Source of the DNA: CAZMVU01 sp964569295
GTDB lineage: Bacteria; Hydrogenedentota; Hydrogenedentia; Hydrogenedentales; JAGMZX01
Direction: 5' to 3'
NCBI GenBank assembly: GCA_964569295.1
Contig: CAZMVU010000046.1
Span: 1-26,851, forward strand
DNA length: 26,851 nt
Shown here: positions 14,905-22,578 of the stretch, piece by piece
How the letters are laid out: every line of letters starts with the position of its first letter
How positions within the stretch are numbered: the stretch's first letter is position 1
Position numbers and translations under genes: made by a program
Notes under the pieces: model-generated
Told to the model about the DNA's origin: nothing
Seen by the model: the letters and a program-made list of their open reading frames with translations, nothing else
Database searches by the model: none

Positions 14905-16170
14905 ATGATCGCACGCATCGAAGCGCTGAACTACCGGTGCCTGCGCTATGTCAGCCAGGACCTCGACCGGTTCCACGTGCTCGTCGGGCCCAATGCCAGC
15001 GGTAAGACCACCTTCTTGGATGTGGTCGCGTTTCTGGGCCGCCTCGTGGCCGATGGCCTCGACGCCGCCATCGAAGAGCGCACGGCCAACCCGCAGGACC
15101 TGGTTTGGAGCCGGGCAGGTGACCGGTTCGAGCTTGCGGTGGAGGCGGCGATTCCCGATTCGCTGGCAGCCACCCTACCCAAGGGTGACTACGACACCAT
15201 TCGGTATCAGGTCGCAATCACGCTCGAGGATTCGACGGCGGGCGTGGGCATTGCCGACGAAACTGTCCAGTTTGTGAAGCGCACAAATTCACTCAGCGAA
15301 TCGCAAGCACAGGATGAGTTTCCTACGCCTGGGCATCCGCCTGAGTCGGTTCTGCTCAGTAGCCACGTTCGAAACACCAAGACGATTGTGACCAAACGTT
15401 CGGGCGGCAATGACAACTTCTACCCGGAGGTGGAGAAAGAAAAGGCCAAGCGCTGGGCTATGTCGTACAAGCTTGGCCTCAGGAAGTCCGCCCTTGGCAA
15501 CCTGCCGGAAGATGAATCCAAATTCCCCGTTTCGACGTGGCTGAAGACACTGCTCTCCGAGAGGGTCCAGCAATTCGCCCTGAACAGCCTCGCCATCCGC
15601 CATGCGAGCCCGCCGACACGGACGAAGGGCTTTAACCCCGACGGTTCCAACCTGCCGTGGGTGATCAACCGGCTCGAGAGAGAGAACCCCTCGCAACTTC
15701 AGGAGTGGGTGGCGCACCTGCGAACCGCATTTTCAGACCTTACGAACATCCTCACCATCGAACGGCCGGACGACCGCCATCGCTATCTTGTCCTTGAATA
15801 CGAAGGCGGCCTGCGCGTGCCCTCGTGGATGGCGTCCGACGGCACGCTCCGCATGCTCGCGCTCACGCTACCCGCCTACCTGCCCGGCCTGCGCGGCGCA
15901 TACCTCATCGAGGAACCGGAGAATGGCATCCACCCGCGCGCCGTCGAAACCATGTACCAGTCGCTGTCATCCGTGTATTCCGCTCAGATTCTCATGGCCA
16001 CGCATTCGCCGGTTATCCTTAGCCTGGCGGAACCCCAAGACGTGTTGTGCTTCGCCAAGACGCCCGAAGGCGGCACGGATATCGTGCGTGGCGACCGGCA
16101 TCCCTGCCTGCGCGATTGGCATGGCGAGAGCAATCTGGGCGCCCTCTTCGCCGCCGGGGTGCTCGGATGA
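14905..16170 (+). CDS. OLD/RecF-like AAA ATPase of a two-gene defence-like module
   Basis: A 421-residue ATPase of the AAA_21/RecF-like group, related to the ABC/SMC-type sensor ATPases of defence systems such as OLD, Gabija, PARIS and the MAD3 component of MADS. Walker A is GPNASGKTT (28-36). The signature-like segment SDGT is at 311-314. Walker B is LIEEPENGIHP (334-344) with the catalytic Glu pair, and the switch motif is ATHSP (365-369). The middle (about 100-260) is a family-specific insert. Start ATG 14905, with GGTGGAG upstream, is preferred to a TTG at 14878. It overlaps the next gene by ATGA, so the pair is cotranslated. Expected role: sense an invader and control the partner protein. 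The defence role is inferred from family and context. Confidence 0.85.
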   Translation: MIARIEALNYRCLRYVSQDLDRFHVLVGPNASGKTTFLDVVAFLGRLVADGLDAAIEERTANPQDLVWSRAGDRFELAVEAAIPDSLAATLPKGDYDTIRYQVAITLEDSTAGVGIADETVQFVKRTNSLSESQAQDEFPTPGHPPESVLLSSHVRNTKTIVTKRSGGNDNFYPEVEKEKAKRWAMSYKLGLRKSALGNLPEDESKFPVSTWLKTLLSERVQQFALNSLAIRHASPPTRTKGFNPDGSNLPWVINRLERENPSQLQEWVAHLRTAFSDLTNILTIERPDDRHRYLVLEYEGGLRVPSWMASDGTLRMLALTLPAYLPGLRGAYLIEEPENGIHPRAVETMYQSLSSVYSAQILMATHSPVILSLAEPQDVLCFAKTPEGGTDIVRGDRHPCLRDWHGESNLGALFAAGVLG

Positions 16171-16796
16171 CCGACGAAGGCGTCAAAGACCTGGTCGTGC
16201 TTGCAGCGGATAAATGCATCGAGGCAGCCGTAACGGGATTGTTGACCCGGCACGAATCCCTGCGCATCCGTCAAATCTCTTACGATTCCTTCACGCATCC
16301 GGAAAACGATTCCGGTTGTCGAAAATATGCGGGCAATATACTCGGTCCCTTGTCGCAGCGGTACACGTACGCGCTCGTTGTGTTTGATAGAGACGGGTGC
16401 GGCCGCGAGAAGGATTCCTCTCAAACACTCGAAGCAAGTGTCAGGGAGTCGCTGTCCGCGGAAGGTTGGGGAAATCGCGCGGAAGCCGTGGTCATTGTAC
16501 CAGAGTTAGAAGCCTGGGTCTGGAGCGATTCGCCCCACGTTCCATCAGCTCTCGGCTGGCAAGGGCAACCAACAGAACTGCGCGCCTACTTGGAGAAGCA
16601 AGAATTATGGCAAGCGCAGGCTTCCAAACCAAACGCCCCAAAGGAATGCGTCCAGGATGTGCTCAGACAGGCACAAAAGCCATTCTCTTCGGCCATATTC
16701 GCCCGACTCGCACAAAACGTCGGCCTTGCTCGCTGCACCGACCCAGCCTTCGCCAAGCTCAAGCAGGTCTTGCAGCAGTGGTTTCCTGCAACTTAG
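16167..16796 (+). CDS. TOPRIM-like partner protein of the ATPase (MAD4-like)
   Basis: A 209-residue protein translated from ATG 16167, which overlaps the ATPase stop; an upstream extension of this frame to 16047 lies inside the ATPase gene. It has acidic motifs placed as in TOPRIM-type nucleases: ADK at 14-16 after a hydrophobic strand (LVVLA), VVFDRDGCGR at 71-80 with a D-x-D pair, and PELEAWVWSDSP at 112-123. The C-terminal ARCTDPAFAKLK and QWFPA are also strongly conserved in the relatives I recall, many of which sit beside an AAA ATPase. From memory it matches the protein named MAD4 in methylation-associated defence systems, but no methyltransferase is here. Likely the effector nuclease, inferred. 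Base composition is lower in G+C than neighbours (32 of 60 bases in 16561-16620). Confidence 0.75.
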   Translation: MTDEGVKDLVVLAADKCIEAAVTGLLTRHESLRIRQISYDSFTHPENDSGCRKYAGNILGPLSQRYTYALVVFDRDGCGREKDSSQTLEASVRESLSAEGWGNRAEAVVIVPELEAWVWSDSPHVPSALGWQGQPTELRAYLEKQELWQAQASKPNAPKECVQDVLRQAQKPFSSAIFARLAQNVGLARCTDPAFAKLKQVLQQWFPAT

Positions 16797-16804
16797 ATTC
16801 CTGA

Positions 16805-16934
16805 ATCGCGCAGGAGGTGCTCGCCACCTCGGTCAGCATGCGCGATGTCGCCGATGGTTCGAGCGCCCGCATCGAAGACCGGGAACTCACCATCGGTGTC
16901 GTGCCCCGGTAACGCGCGGGACGTTGCCCCAACG
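16805..16934 (+). repeat. Perfect 130-bp direct repeat, copy 2 (orphan ileS 3' end)
   Basis: Identical to 14627-14756, 2178 bp downstream in the same orientation. It begins 8 nt after the stop of the TOPRIM-like gene and contains the last codons and stop of ileS without the rest of the gene, so it codes for nothing. It ends within the ileS terminator hairpin and continues into unrelated sequence at 16935. Confidence 0.95.
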
Positions 16935-17203
16935 CCATGCCGCGCTACGCGCCTTGTCCGCCTCAGGCAACGATTCCACAAGAACCCCTGTCATCACGCA
17001 TCCCCTTTCGGTCTGCCGCCTACACGCCGCATCGGAAGCCGGTTGAGGTTCTGGCTCCTCCCCCTTGTAATTGTCGCTGATCTTTCCTCTAGCATAAACC
17101 GCATTTCTTTGCTACACTGGGCACAGCCTTGGAGACGGGGTATGCGGCTCCACAGGTTACGTTTTCTGGTTCACCGTACTAATCTTAAAAGGAGGAAGGC
17201 GTT
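16935..17203 (+). promoter_or_regulatory. Intergenic region with probable promoter of the prepilin-like gene
   Basis: No gene is seen in these 269 bp. An extended -10 element, TGCTACACT (17110-17118), lies 86 nt before the prepilin-like start, without a clear -35 box. A strong AGGAGG ribosome-binding site is at about 17191-17197. The left edge is the junction with the duplicated ileS end. Confidence 0.35.
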
Positions 17204-18232
17204 ATGAAGTGTCGTGGCAACAAGTCAGGCAGGCGTGGGTTCACACTCATCGAGTTGTTGGTGGTTATCGCCATCATCGGCATTCTGGCGGCCATTTTGT
17301 TGCCAGCACTGGCCCGGGCGCGCGAATCCGCACGGCGGGCGAGCTGCGCGAACAATCTCAAGCAGATGGGGGTTATCTTCAAGATGTACTCGAACGAGGA
17401 TCCGGGCGAACGCTTTCCGCCGGTGCTCGCCATCGGGGACGTGAACGAGGTGGATTGCGACAATCCGGCGCTTCCCGTCGTAGACACGGGCGATCTGCTG
17501 GGGGCCGCGCCGGATATGCGCACGATCTATCCTGAGTATCTCACTGACCCGGCCGTGCTCTTGTGCCCCTCGGACGCCAACACGGAGGAGGAATTCTGGA
17601 TCAACGACGTGACGGGCGAACCACACCTGCATTTGCCGTGTGATGGGGGCGACGGCCTGGTCGAGGCGGACGACAGCTACGTCTACCTCGGCTATGTGCT
17701 CGACAAAACCCGGGCGGACGACCCGGTCTTCGACGTGGCCATGTTGACCGGCGCACTCGGCGACCCGGTTAGTGGGCTGGGCAGCGCACAGCTCGGCGCC
17801 ATGCTCGTGGTCACGATCGAGAAGGCCGTGGCGGCGCTCGGGCTGTTCGGCGGCGTGCCGATTGACGGCGCGAACGATATGGATGTAAACCGGGACGACA
17901 TTGAAACCGTCGCCGGCGTGGTGGGCCTGCCGACGGATGTGCCGCTTGGCAATGGCGGCGGCGAAACCATTTACCGGTTACGCGAAGGTATCGAGCGGTT
18001 CCTGATTACCGACATCAACAACGCGGCGCGGACCGCCCAGGCACAGAGCACCGTCTGGATCATGTCGGACGTGCTGGCGACTACCGTGGCGGACTTTAAC
18101 CATGTGCCCGGCGGGGCGAATGTCTTGTACCTGGATGGCCATGTGGACTTCCACCGGTATATCGAGGATGGCGGCGAACCGCCAGCCAATGGGACGGTCG
18201 CACGGCTGACGGGCGCGATTATATCGAGCTAA
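17204..18232 (+). CDS. Prepilin-like secreted protein (type IV pilin/T2SS pseudopilin N-terminus, H...DG C-terminus)
   Basis: A 342-residue protein with a class III signal: a basic leader, cleavage expected after Gly12, then FTLIELLVVIAIIGILAAI with Glu at mature position 5. The following ARARESARRASCANNLKQMG is the hallmark of the large pseudopilin-like families of planctomycete-like bacteria. Near the C-terminus H300 is followed ten residues later by D311-G312 (the H-x9-DG type motif of that family). The central part (about 80-290) is acidic and unlike known domains. It would be inserted in the inner membrane by its helix, processed by prepilin peptidase and possibly assembled through a type II secretion or pilus-like machine; no such genes are in the window. 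It has an AGGAGG Shine-Dalgarno and a strong terminator. Confidence 0.88.
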   Translation: MKCRGNKSGRRGFTLIELLVVIAIIGILAAILLPALARARESARRASCANNLKQMGVIFKMYSNEDPGERFPPVLAIGDVNEVDCDNPALPVVDTGDLLGAAPDMRTIYPEYLTDPAVLLCPSDANTEEEFWINDVTGEPHLHLPCDGGDGLVEADDSYVYLGYVLDKTRADDPVFDVAMLTGALGDPVSGLGSAQLGAMLVVTIEKAVAALGLFGGVPIDGANDMDVNRDDIETVAGVVGLPTDVPLGNGGGETIYRLREGIERFLITDINNAARTAQAQSTVWIMSDVLATTVADFNHVPGGANVLYLDGHVDFHRYIEDGGEPPANGTVARLTGAIISS

Positions 18233-18269
18233 CGGCGGGGGCCGGGCCACTTACCCGAACGGAATCCAG

Positions 18270-18311
18270 GCGCCCCCGTCGTCAGGTATGACAGGCGGGG
18301 GCGCATTTTCT
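18270..18311 (+). terminator. Rho-independent terminator after the prepilin-like gene
   Basis: GCGCCCCCG (18270-18278) pairs perfectly with CGGGGGCGC (18296-18304); the 17-nt interval contains a further GTCA...TGAC pair. ATTTTCT follows. It lies 38 nt after the stop codon and is the strongest terminator in the window. Confidence 0.8.
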
Positions 18312-18424
18312 GTGGCCGGCGGTTCCCGGCCGCGCTTGCCCATCCCAATAGGGCGCGCACGAAACCACGGCCGCCCCGCGCGTGTCTAAACGCCATTGTC
18401 TAAAACCACTCCGGAGATCCTTAC

Positions 18425-19885
18425 ATGATGTTTCCCCACCGCCTGCATCGCGGACTTTTCCTGCCGCTTGTTTGCTGTTTTCTCACGGCCTTCGCCGCGT
18501 CCGCCGCCGAGGACAGCGCACTCTACCCCCACGCACGCGCCACGGCCGAGACCGCCACGGCCCTCGACCGCTATGTCGCCGAGGAAGACCCCGCATACGA
18601 CTGGGAGCTGGTGAGCACACGGCGCGGTTCGGATTGGACGGGCTACATCATCAACCTCACCTCCCAGACCTGGCGCAGCGCGGGCGAGGTGGACCGCCCG
18701 GTGTGGCAGCATTGGCTTAACATCATTGTGCCGGACGAAATCACGCATGATACCGCCATGCTCCTCATCGGCGGGGGGCGCAACACCCCGGAGGCGCCCA
18801 CGAGCCCGGATTACCTGCACGTAACCATCGCCCGGGGTATCGGCGCCGTCACGGCATCGCTGGGCCAGATACCCAACGAGACCCTGCAATTCGCCGACGA
18901 GGACAAGCACCGCAATGAGGACGCCATCATCGCGTATACGTGGGACAAGTTCATGAAGACCGGCGATGCCAACTGGCTGCTGCGCCTGCCCATGACCAAA
19001 GCGGCCGTGCGCGCCATGGACACCATCCAGGCGTTCTGCGCAAGCGAAGCGGGCGGCGGCATCGAGGTTGACGATTTCTTCGTGGCGGGCGCGTCGAAGC
19101 GCGGCTGGACCACCTGGACCACGGGCGCCGTGGACAAGCGGGTCGCGGCCATGTGCCCCATGGTGATCGATCTGCTCAACATCGTGCCGTCGTTCCGGCA
19201 CCACTGGTCGGTTTATGGCTTCTGGGCGCCGGCGGTAAACGATTACGTCGAGATGGACATCATGGAGCGCATGGAAACCCCCGAGTACAAAGCGTTGATG
19301 GATATCGTCGAGCCTTTTTCCTACAACGAGCGCTACGATTTCCCGAAGTACCTCGTCAACGCCTGCGGCGACCAGTTCTTCCTGCCGGACTCCGCGCAGT
19401 TCTATATCGACGATCTCACCGAACCGGTCTGGATACGCTACGTGCCGAATGTCGGGCACAGCCTCATGGTCAGCGACGCGCCGGAGTCGGTCATCGCCTT
19501 CTACCGCATGTGGGCCAGCGGCGCGGCATTGCCCACCTACGACTGGTCGTTCCCGGATGCCGAGACCATCCGCGTGACAGCGGACCAGAAACCCGAGGCA
19601 GTACACCTGTGGCAAGCCACAAACCCCGAGCAGCGTGATTTCCGCGTGGATGTGCTGGGCCGGAAATGGGAATCCACAGCCCTCACGGCCGCGGAAGACG
19701 GCGCCTGGACCGGTCATGTGGACACGCCGGACAGCGGGTGGACCGCCTACATGGTCGAGCTCACCTTCGCCGGCCCCACCGGCCGCAACCTCAAGTTCAC
19801 CACGCCCGTGCGCGTCGTACCGGAAGAAACGCCTTTTACCTACACCCCCGCGGAAAACCCGGAGCCGGGATTCCTCTCGGAGTAA
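18425..19885 (+). CDS. PhoPQ-activated pathogenicity-related (PqaA-like) secreted alpha/beta hydrolase
   Basis: A 486-residue secreted protein of the PqaA family (PhoPQ_related), first known from Salmonella and also found in Dictyostelium and environmental bacteria; the enzyme activity of the family is poorly defined. A signal peptide is clear (HRLHRG, hydrophobic run to about residue 27, AASAAE cleavage). The alpha/beta-hydrolase core has the nucleophile elbow GASKRGW with Ser224, and likely Asp316 (ACGDQFF) and His345 (PNVGHS) completing the triad. Residues about 395-470 form a C-terminal beta-rich domain. The gene stands alone between a terminator and the xse operon. Hydrolase activity is inferred from the intact triad; the substrate is unknown. 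Confidence 0.88.
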   Translation: MMFPHRLHRGLFLPLVCCFLTAFAASAAEDSALYPHARATAETATALDRYVAEEDPAYDWELVSTRRGSDWTGYIINLTSQTWRSAGEVDRPVWQHWLNIIVPDEITHDTAMLLIGGGRNTPEAPTSPDYLHVTIARGIGAVTASLGQIPNETLQFADEDKHRNEDAIIAYTWDKFMKTGDANWLLRLPMTKAAVRAMDTIQAFCASEAGGGIEVDDFFVAGASKRGWTTWTTGAVDKRVAAMCPMVIDLLNIVPSFRHHWSVYGFWAPAVNDYVEMDIMERMETPEYKALMDIVEPFSYNERYDFPKYLVNACGDQFFLPDSAQFYIDDLTEPVWIRYVPNVGHSLMVSDAPESVIAFYRMWASGAALPTYDWSFPDAETIRVTADQKPEAVHLWQATNPEQRDFRVDVLGRKWESTALTAAEDGAWTGHVDTPDSGWTAYMVELTFAGPTGRNLKFTTPVRVVPEETPFTYTPAENPEPGFLSE

Positions 19886-20013
19886 TGCGGGGGGAAGGAG
19901 GATGCGGGCTGTAGCGCGAGCGCCGGGACTGCGCCGGTTTCATTGCACCAACGCCCTGCCAGGCGCACTCCCCGCTTTCCCCATGCCCGCCGGATTCGGT
20001 ACAATTGCGCGCC

Positions 20014-21372
20014 ATGGCCACACAAGCTCCCGATATCTGGACCGTATCGCAACTGACCCGCCGCGTGAAGCATCTGCTCGAGGGGGAGGTGGGCCGGGTG
20101 TGGGTGGCGGGCGAAATCTCGAACTGGCGCGCGTCCCCGGCGGGCCACGCCTACTTCACCCTGAAGGACGAGGGCTCCCAGCTCGACGGGGTCATGTTTC
20201 GCGGACGCCTGCAACGCCTCCGGTTCCGCCCCGAAAGCGGGATCGAGGTGGCCGTGTTCGGCCAGATAACCGTCTACGAGCGGCGCGGTAACTACCAGAT
20301 CATCTGCGAGAAGATACAGCCCAAGGGCCTGGGCGCGCTTCAACTCGCCTTCGAGAAGCTGAAGAAAAAACTGGCGGCCGAGGGGCTCTTCGACCAGGCG
20401 CACAAGCAACCCCTTCCTATGCTCCCGCGCCGCATCGGGATCGTCACCTCGCCCACCGGCGCCGCTATACGCGATATGCTCAACGTCATCAACCGCCGTT
20501 TCGCGCATGTGCATGTGGTGCTCTATCCGGCCCGCGTACAGGGCGCGGAAGCGGCACGCGAAATTGTGGCGGCCATCCGCGCGCTGGACACTTACGGGGT
20601 CGATGTCATGATCGTTGGGCGCGGCGGCGGCTCGCTCGAAGACCTGTGGCCCTTCAACGAGGAAGCCGTCGTGCGCGCGGTCTTCGATACGCCAACCCCT
20701 ATAATCTCGGCCGTGGGCCATGAGATCGACTACGCGCTCACGGACTTCGCGGCGGACGTGCGCGCGCCCACGCCCTCGGCCGCGGCAGAAATCGTCGTGC
20801 AGGAACACGAGGCGCTGGTCGAACGAATCGCCACGTTGCGCCGGCGCCTGGGCCGGGGCCTGGGGGCCACGCTTGACCGCGTGCGCCATCGTGTCGCGGC
20901 CGCCCTGCGCAGCCCTGTCTTCCGCCGTCCCGATATAATCCTGCGTGAACGGCGCCAGACCTGCGACGATCTGCGCATGCGCCTCGAACAGCTGACCGCA
21001 CAGCACATCGCCGTGCGGCGCAACCACCTCGAGAAAACGAAGCGCGGCCTCGCCCTGCTGTCGCCAACGAACCAGGTGCGGCGCAGCCGCGAACGCCTGG
21101 CCGACCTGCGCCGCCGCAACCTGCGCATCGGCGCCGCCGTCGTCGAGCGTGCCCGCGCCCGGCTCACGCCGTTGCGCACCCACCTCGACGCGCTCAGCCC
21201 GGTGGCCATACTCGCGCGCGGCTATGCCATCGCGTTCAAGCAAGACACCGGCGAACTCGTTCGAGACGTCCGGCAGCTCGCTCCCGGCAACACCCTCGAG
21301 GTGCGTTTGGGCCGGGGAAGTGCCAGCGCCTCGGTGACCCACTTGAAGGATGAGAACCATGGCAGCGCCTAG
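20014..21372 (+). CDS. xseA: Exodeoxyribonuclease VII large subunit
   Basis: Catalytic subunit (452 residues) of exonuclease VII, which degrades single-stranded DNA to oligonucleotides in both directions and acts in mismatch repair and DNA damage tolerance. The N-terminal OB-fold (about 5-105) has WVAGEISNWR and HAYFTLKDE. The catalytic domain includes GRGGGSLEDLWPFN from residue 202 and AVGHEIDYALTDFAADVRAPTPSAA, the typical core. A long coiled-coil rich in Arg follows (about 265-400), where XseB subunits bind. The ATG at 20014 is chosen; an in-frame TTG at 20005 has no better context. It overlaps xseB by 14 bases. Confidence 0.97.
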   Translation: MATQAPDIWTVSQLTRRVKHLLEGEVGRVWVAGEISNWRASPAGHAYFTLKDEGSQLDGVMFRGRLQRLRFRPESGIEVAVFGQITVYERRGNYQIICEKIQPKGLGALQLAFEKLKKKLAAEGLFDQAHKQPLPMLPRRIGIVTSPTGAAIRDMLNVINRRFAHVHVVLYPARVQGAEAAREIVAAIRALDTYGVDVMIVGRGGGSLEDLWPFNEEAVVRAVFDTPTPIISAVGHEIDYALTDFAADVRAPTPSAAAEIVVQEHEALVERIATLRRRLGRGLGATLDRVRHRVAAALRSPVFRRPDIILRERRQTCDDLRMRLEQLTAQHIAVRRNHLEKTKRGLALLSPTNQVRRSRERLADLRRRNLRIGAAVVERARARLTPLRTHLDALSPVAILARGYAIAFKQDTGELVRDVRQLAPGNTLEVRLGRGSASASVTHLKDENHGSA

Positions 21373-21715
21373 CTTCGAAAAGGATCTGGAGAAACTCGAG
21401 GCCATTGTGGGCGCCCTCGAAGAGGGCGGACTCGAACTCGACGATGCCCTGAAACGGTTCGAGGAAGGCATCAAGCTGGCCAAGCGCTGCGAGAAAGCCC
21501 TCGCCGACGCGGAAAAAAAGATCGAGGTGCTCACCAAGAACGCCGAGGGGGAAATCGAGGCCAAGCCGCTCGACACGGGGGATAACGGCGCGGCGCCCCC
21601 GGAAAACCAGCGCCAAGCGCGATCGGAAGAAGCCGCGCCCACGGGGGAACAGCCGCCGCCGGAAACCGCCCCGGAGGAACATGGCGAGGATGACGATGAG
21701 GACTTGCTCTTCTGA
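21359..21715 (+). CDS. xseB: Exodeoxyribonuclease VII small subunit
   Basis: The small subunit that binds the coiled-coil arm of XseA. The first 65 residues match the family: FEKDLEKLEAIVGALEEG, then LELDDALKRFEEGIKLAKRC. The start is taken at ATG 21359, which has AAGGA 8 nt upstream; an ATG at 21350 adds three residues. At 118 residues it is longer than the usual 70-85: after about residue 70 comes a Pro-, Glu- and Asp-rich tail, probably unstructured, ending in a run of acidic residues and LLF. It overlaps xseA and shares one base with ispA (TGATG), so all three are translationally coupled. Confidence 0.95.
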   Translation: MAAPSFEKDLEKLEAIVGALEEGGLELDDALKRFEEGIKLAKRCEKALADAEKKIEVLTKNAEGEIEAKPLDTGDNGAAPPENQRQARSEEAAPTGEQPPPETAPEEHGEDDDEDLLF

Positions 21716-22578
21716 TGGACGTGGAAGCCTTCCTCGCAGCCAAAGGAGCGCGCACCGAGGCCGCCCTTGAGGAACACATCGCCGCCTGGCGCAACGTACC
21801 GCCCCGCCTCGCCGACGCCATTCGCTATAGCCTTTTTGCCGGCGGGAAACGCCTGCGCCCGGCCCTCGCCCTGGGCGCCGCCGACGTCATTGCCGGAGAC
21901 GACGCCCCCGCCCTCCCCGCCGCATGCGCCGTCGAGATGATTCACACCTATTCGCTCATGCATGACGATCTGCCCGCCATGGACAACGACGATCTGCGCC
22001 GCGGCAAACCCACGCTGCACCGCGCCTTCGACGAAGCAACCGCCATCCTCGCAGGCGACGGCCTGCTCACCATGGCGTTCGGCGTGCTCGCCGAATCCGG
22101 CAATGCCGCCATTGTCGCAGAAATGGCACACGCGGCGGGGGTAGCCGGCATGGTCGGCGGCCAGATGCGCGATCTCGCGGCGGAAAACCACCGGCTCACG
22201 CTGGAAGCGCTCCAGCAAATCCACACATGCAAAACCGGCGCCCTCATCCGCGTGTCCGTGCGGGCGGGCGCCCTGCTGGCGGGCGCGGCCGGGGAACAGC
22301 TCGCGGCGCTCACCCGCTACGGCGAAAACATCGGACTCGCCTTTCAGATTGCCGACGACATCCTCAATGTGACCAGCACGGCCGCCGTGCTCGGCAAGCC
22401 CGTGGGCAGCGACAAGACCCGCCACAAGTCCACCTACCCCGGCCTCGTCGGCATCGAGCAGGCTCGTGCGCGCGGCGCCGAGGCCGTGGGCAACGCAATC
22501 GAAACCCTTACCCCCTTTGGCGCCGAGGCGGACGTGTTCCGCGCACTGGCCCAGTACATCATGGAGCGCAACCGATGA
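21715..22578 (+). CDS. ispA: Polyprenyl diphosphate synthase (farnesyl diphosphate synthase, IspA type)
   Basis: Condenses isopentenyl diphosphate with allylic diphosphates to make farnesyl (or geranylgeranyl) diphosphate, the precursor of bactoprenol and quinone side chains. The protein has 287 residues, normal for IspA. The first Asp-rich motif is DDLPAMD at 84-90, the bacterial-type spacing; the second is DDILN at 214-218. GGKRLRP near residue 43 binds the diphosphate, and GSDKTRHKSTYP near 225-237 is also typical. xseA-xseB-ispA is a common bacterial operon order, often followed by dxs; here a GH20-like gene follows instead, overlapping by ATGA. Chain length of the product cannot be fixed from the motif alone. 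Confidence 0.95.
   Translation: MDVEAFLAAKGARTEAALEEHIAAWRNVPPRLADAIRYSLFAGGKRLRPALALGAADVIAGDDAPALPAACAVEMIHTYSLMHDDLPAMDNDDLRRGKPTLHRAFDEATAILAGDGLLTMAFGVLAESGNAAIVAEMAHAAGVAGMVGGQMRDLAAENHRLTLEALQQIHTCKTGALIRVSVRAGALLAGAAGEQLAALTRYGENIGLAFQIADDILNVTSTAAVLGKPVGSDKTRHKSTYPGLVGIEQARARGAEAVGNAIETLTPFGAEADVFRALAQYIMERNR

Larger units (their letters stand above)
14627..16934 (+). mobile_element. Candidate mobile defence cassette bracketed by 130-bp direct repeats
   Basis: The unit comprises the two-gene ATPase/TOPRIM-like operon, its promoter and the two repeat copies. It contains no recognisable integrase or transposase, so if mobile it must be moved in trans or by homologous recombination through the repeats. 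Recombination between the copies would excise a 2178-bp circle and leave ileS whole. Duplication of a target gene's 3' end is the usual footprint of elements that integrate at gene ends. A local duplication or an assembly artefact would look alike. Confidence 0.45.

Noticed and set aside
12800..14914. 704-codon minus-strand open frame
   Set aside because: A shadow of ileS caused by high G+C in third codon positions; no family resemblance.
16845..17207. 120-codon frame starting in the second 130-bp repeat
   Set aside because: It starts in out-of-frame ileS-derived sequence and runs through an intergenic region; no motif or ribosome-binding site.
18386..19717. 443-codon minus-strand open frame
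   Set aside because: Antisense to the PqaA-like gene with its intact catalytic triad and signal peptide.
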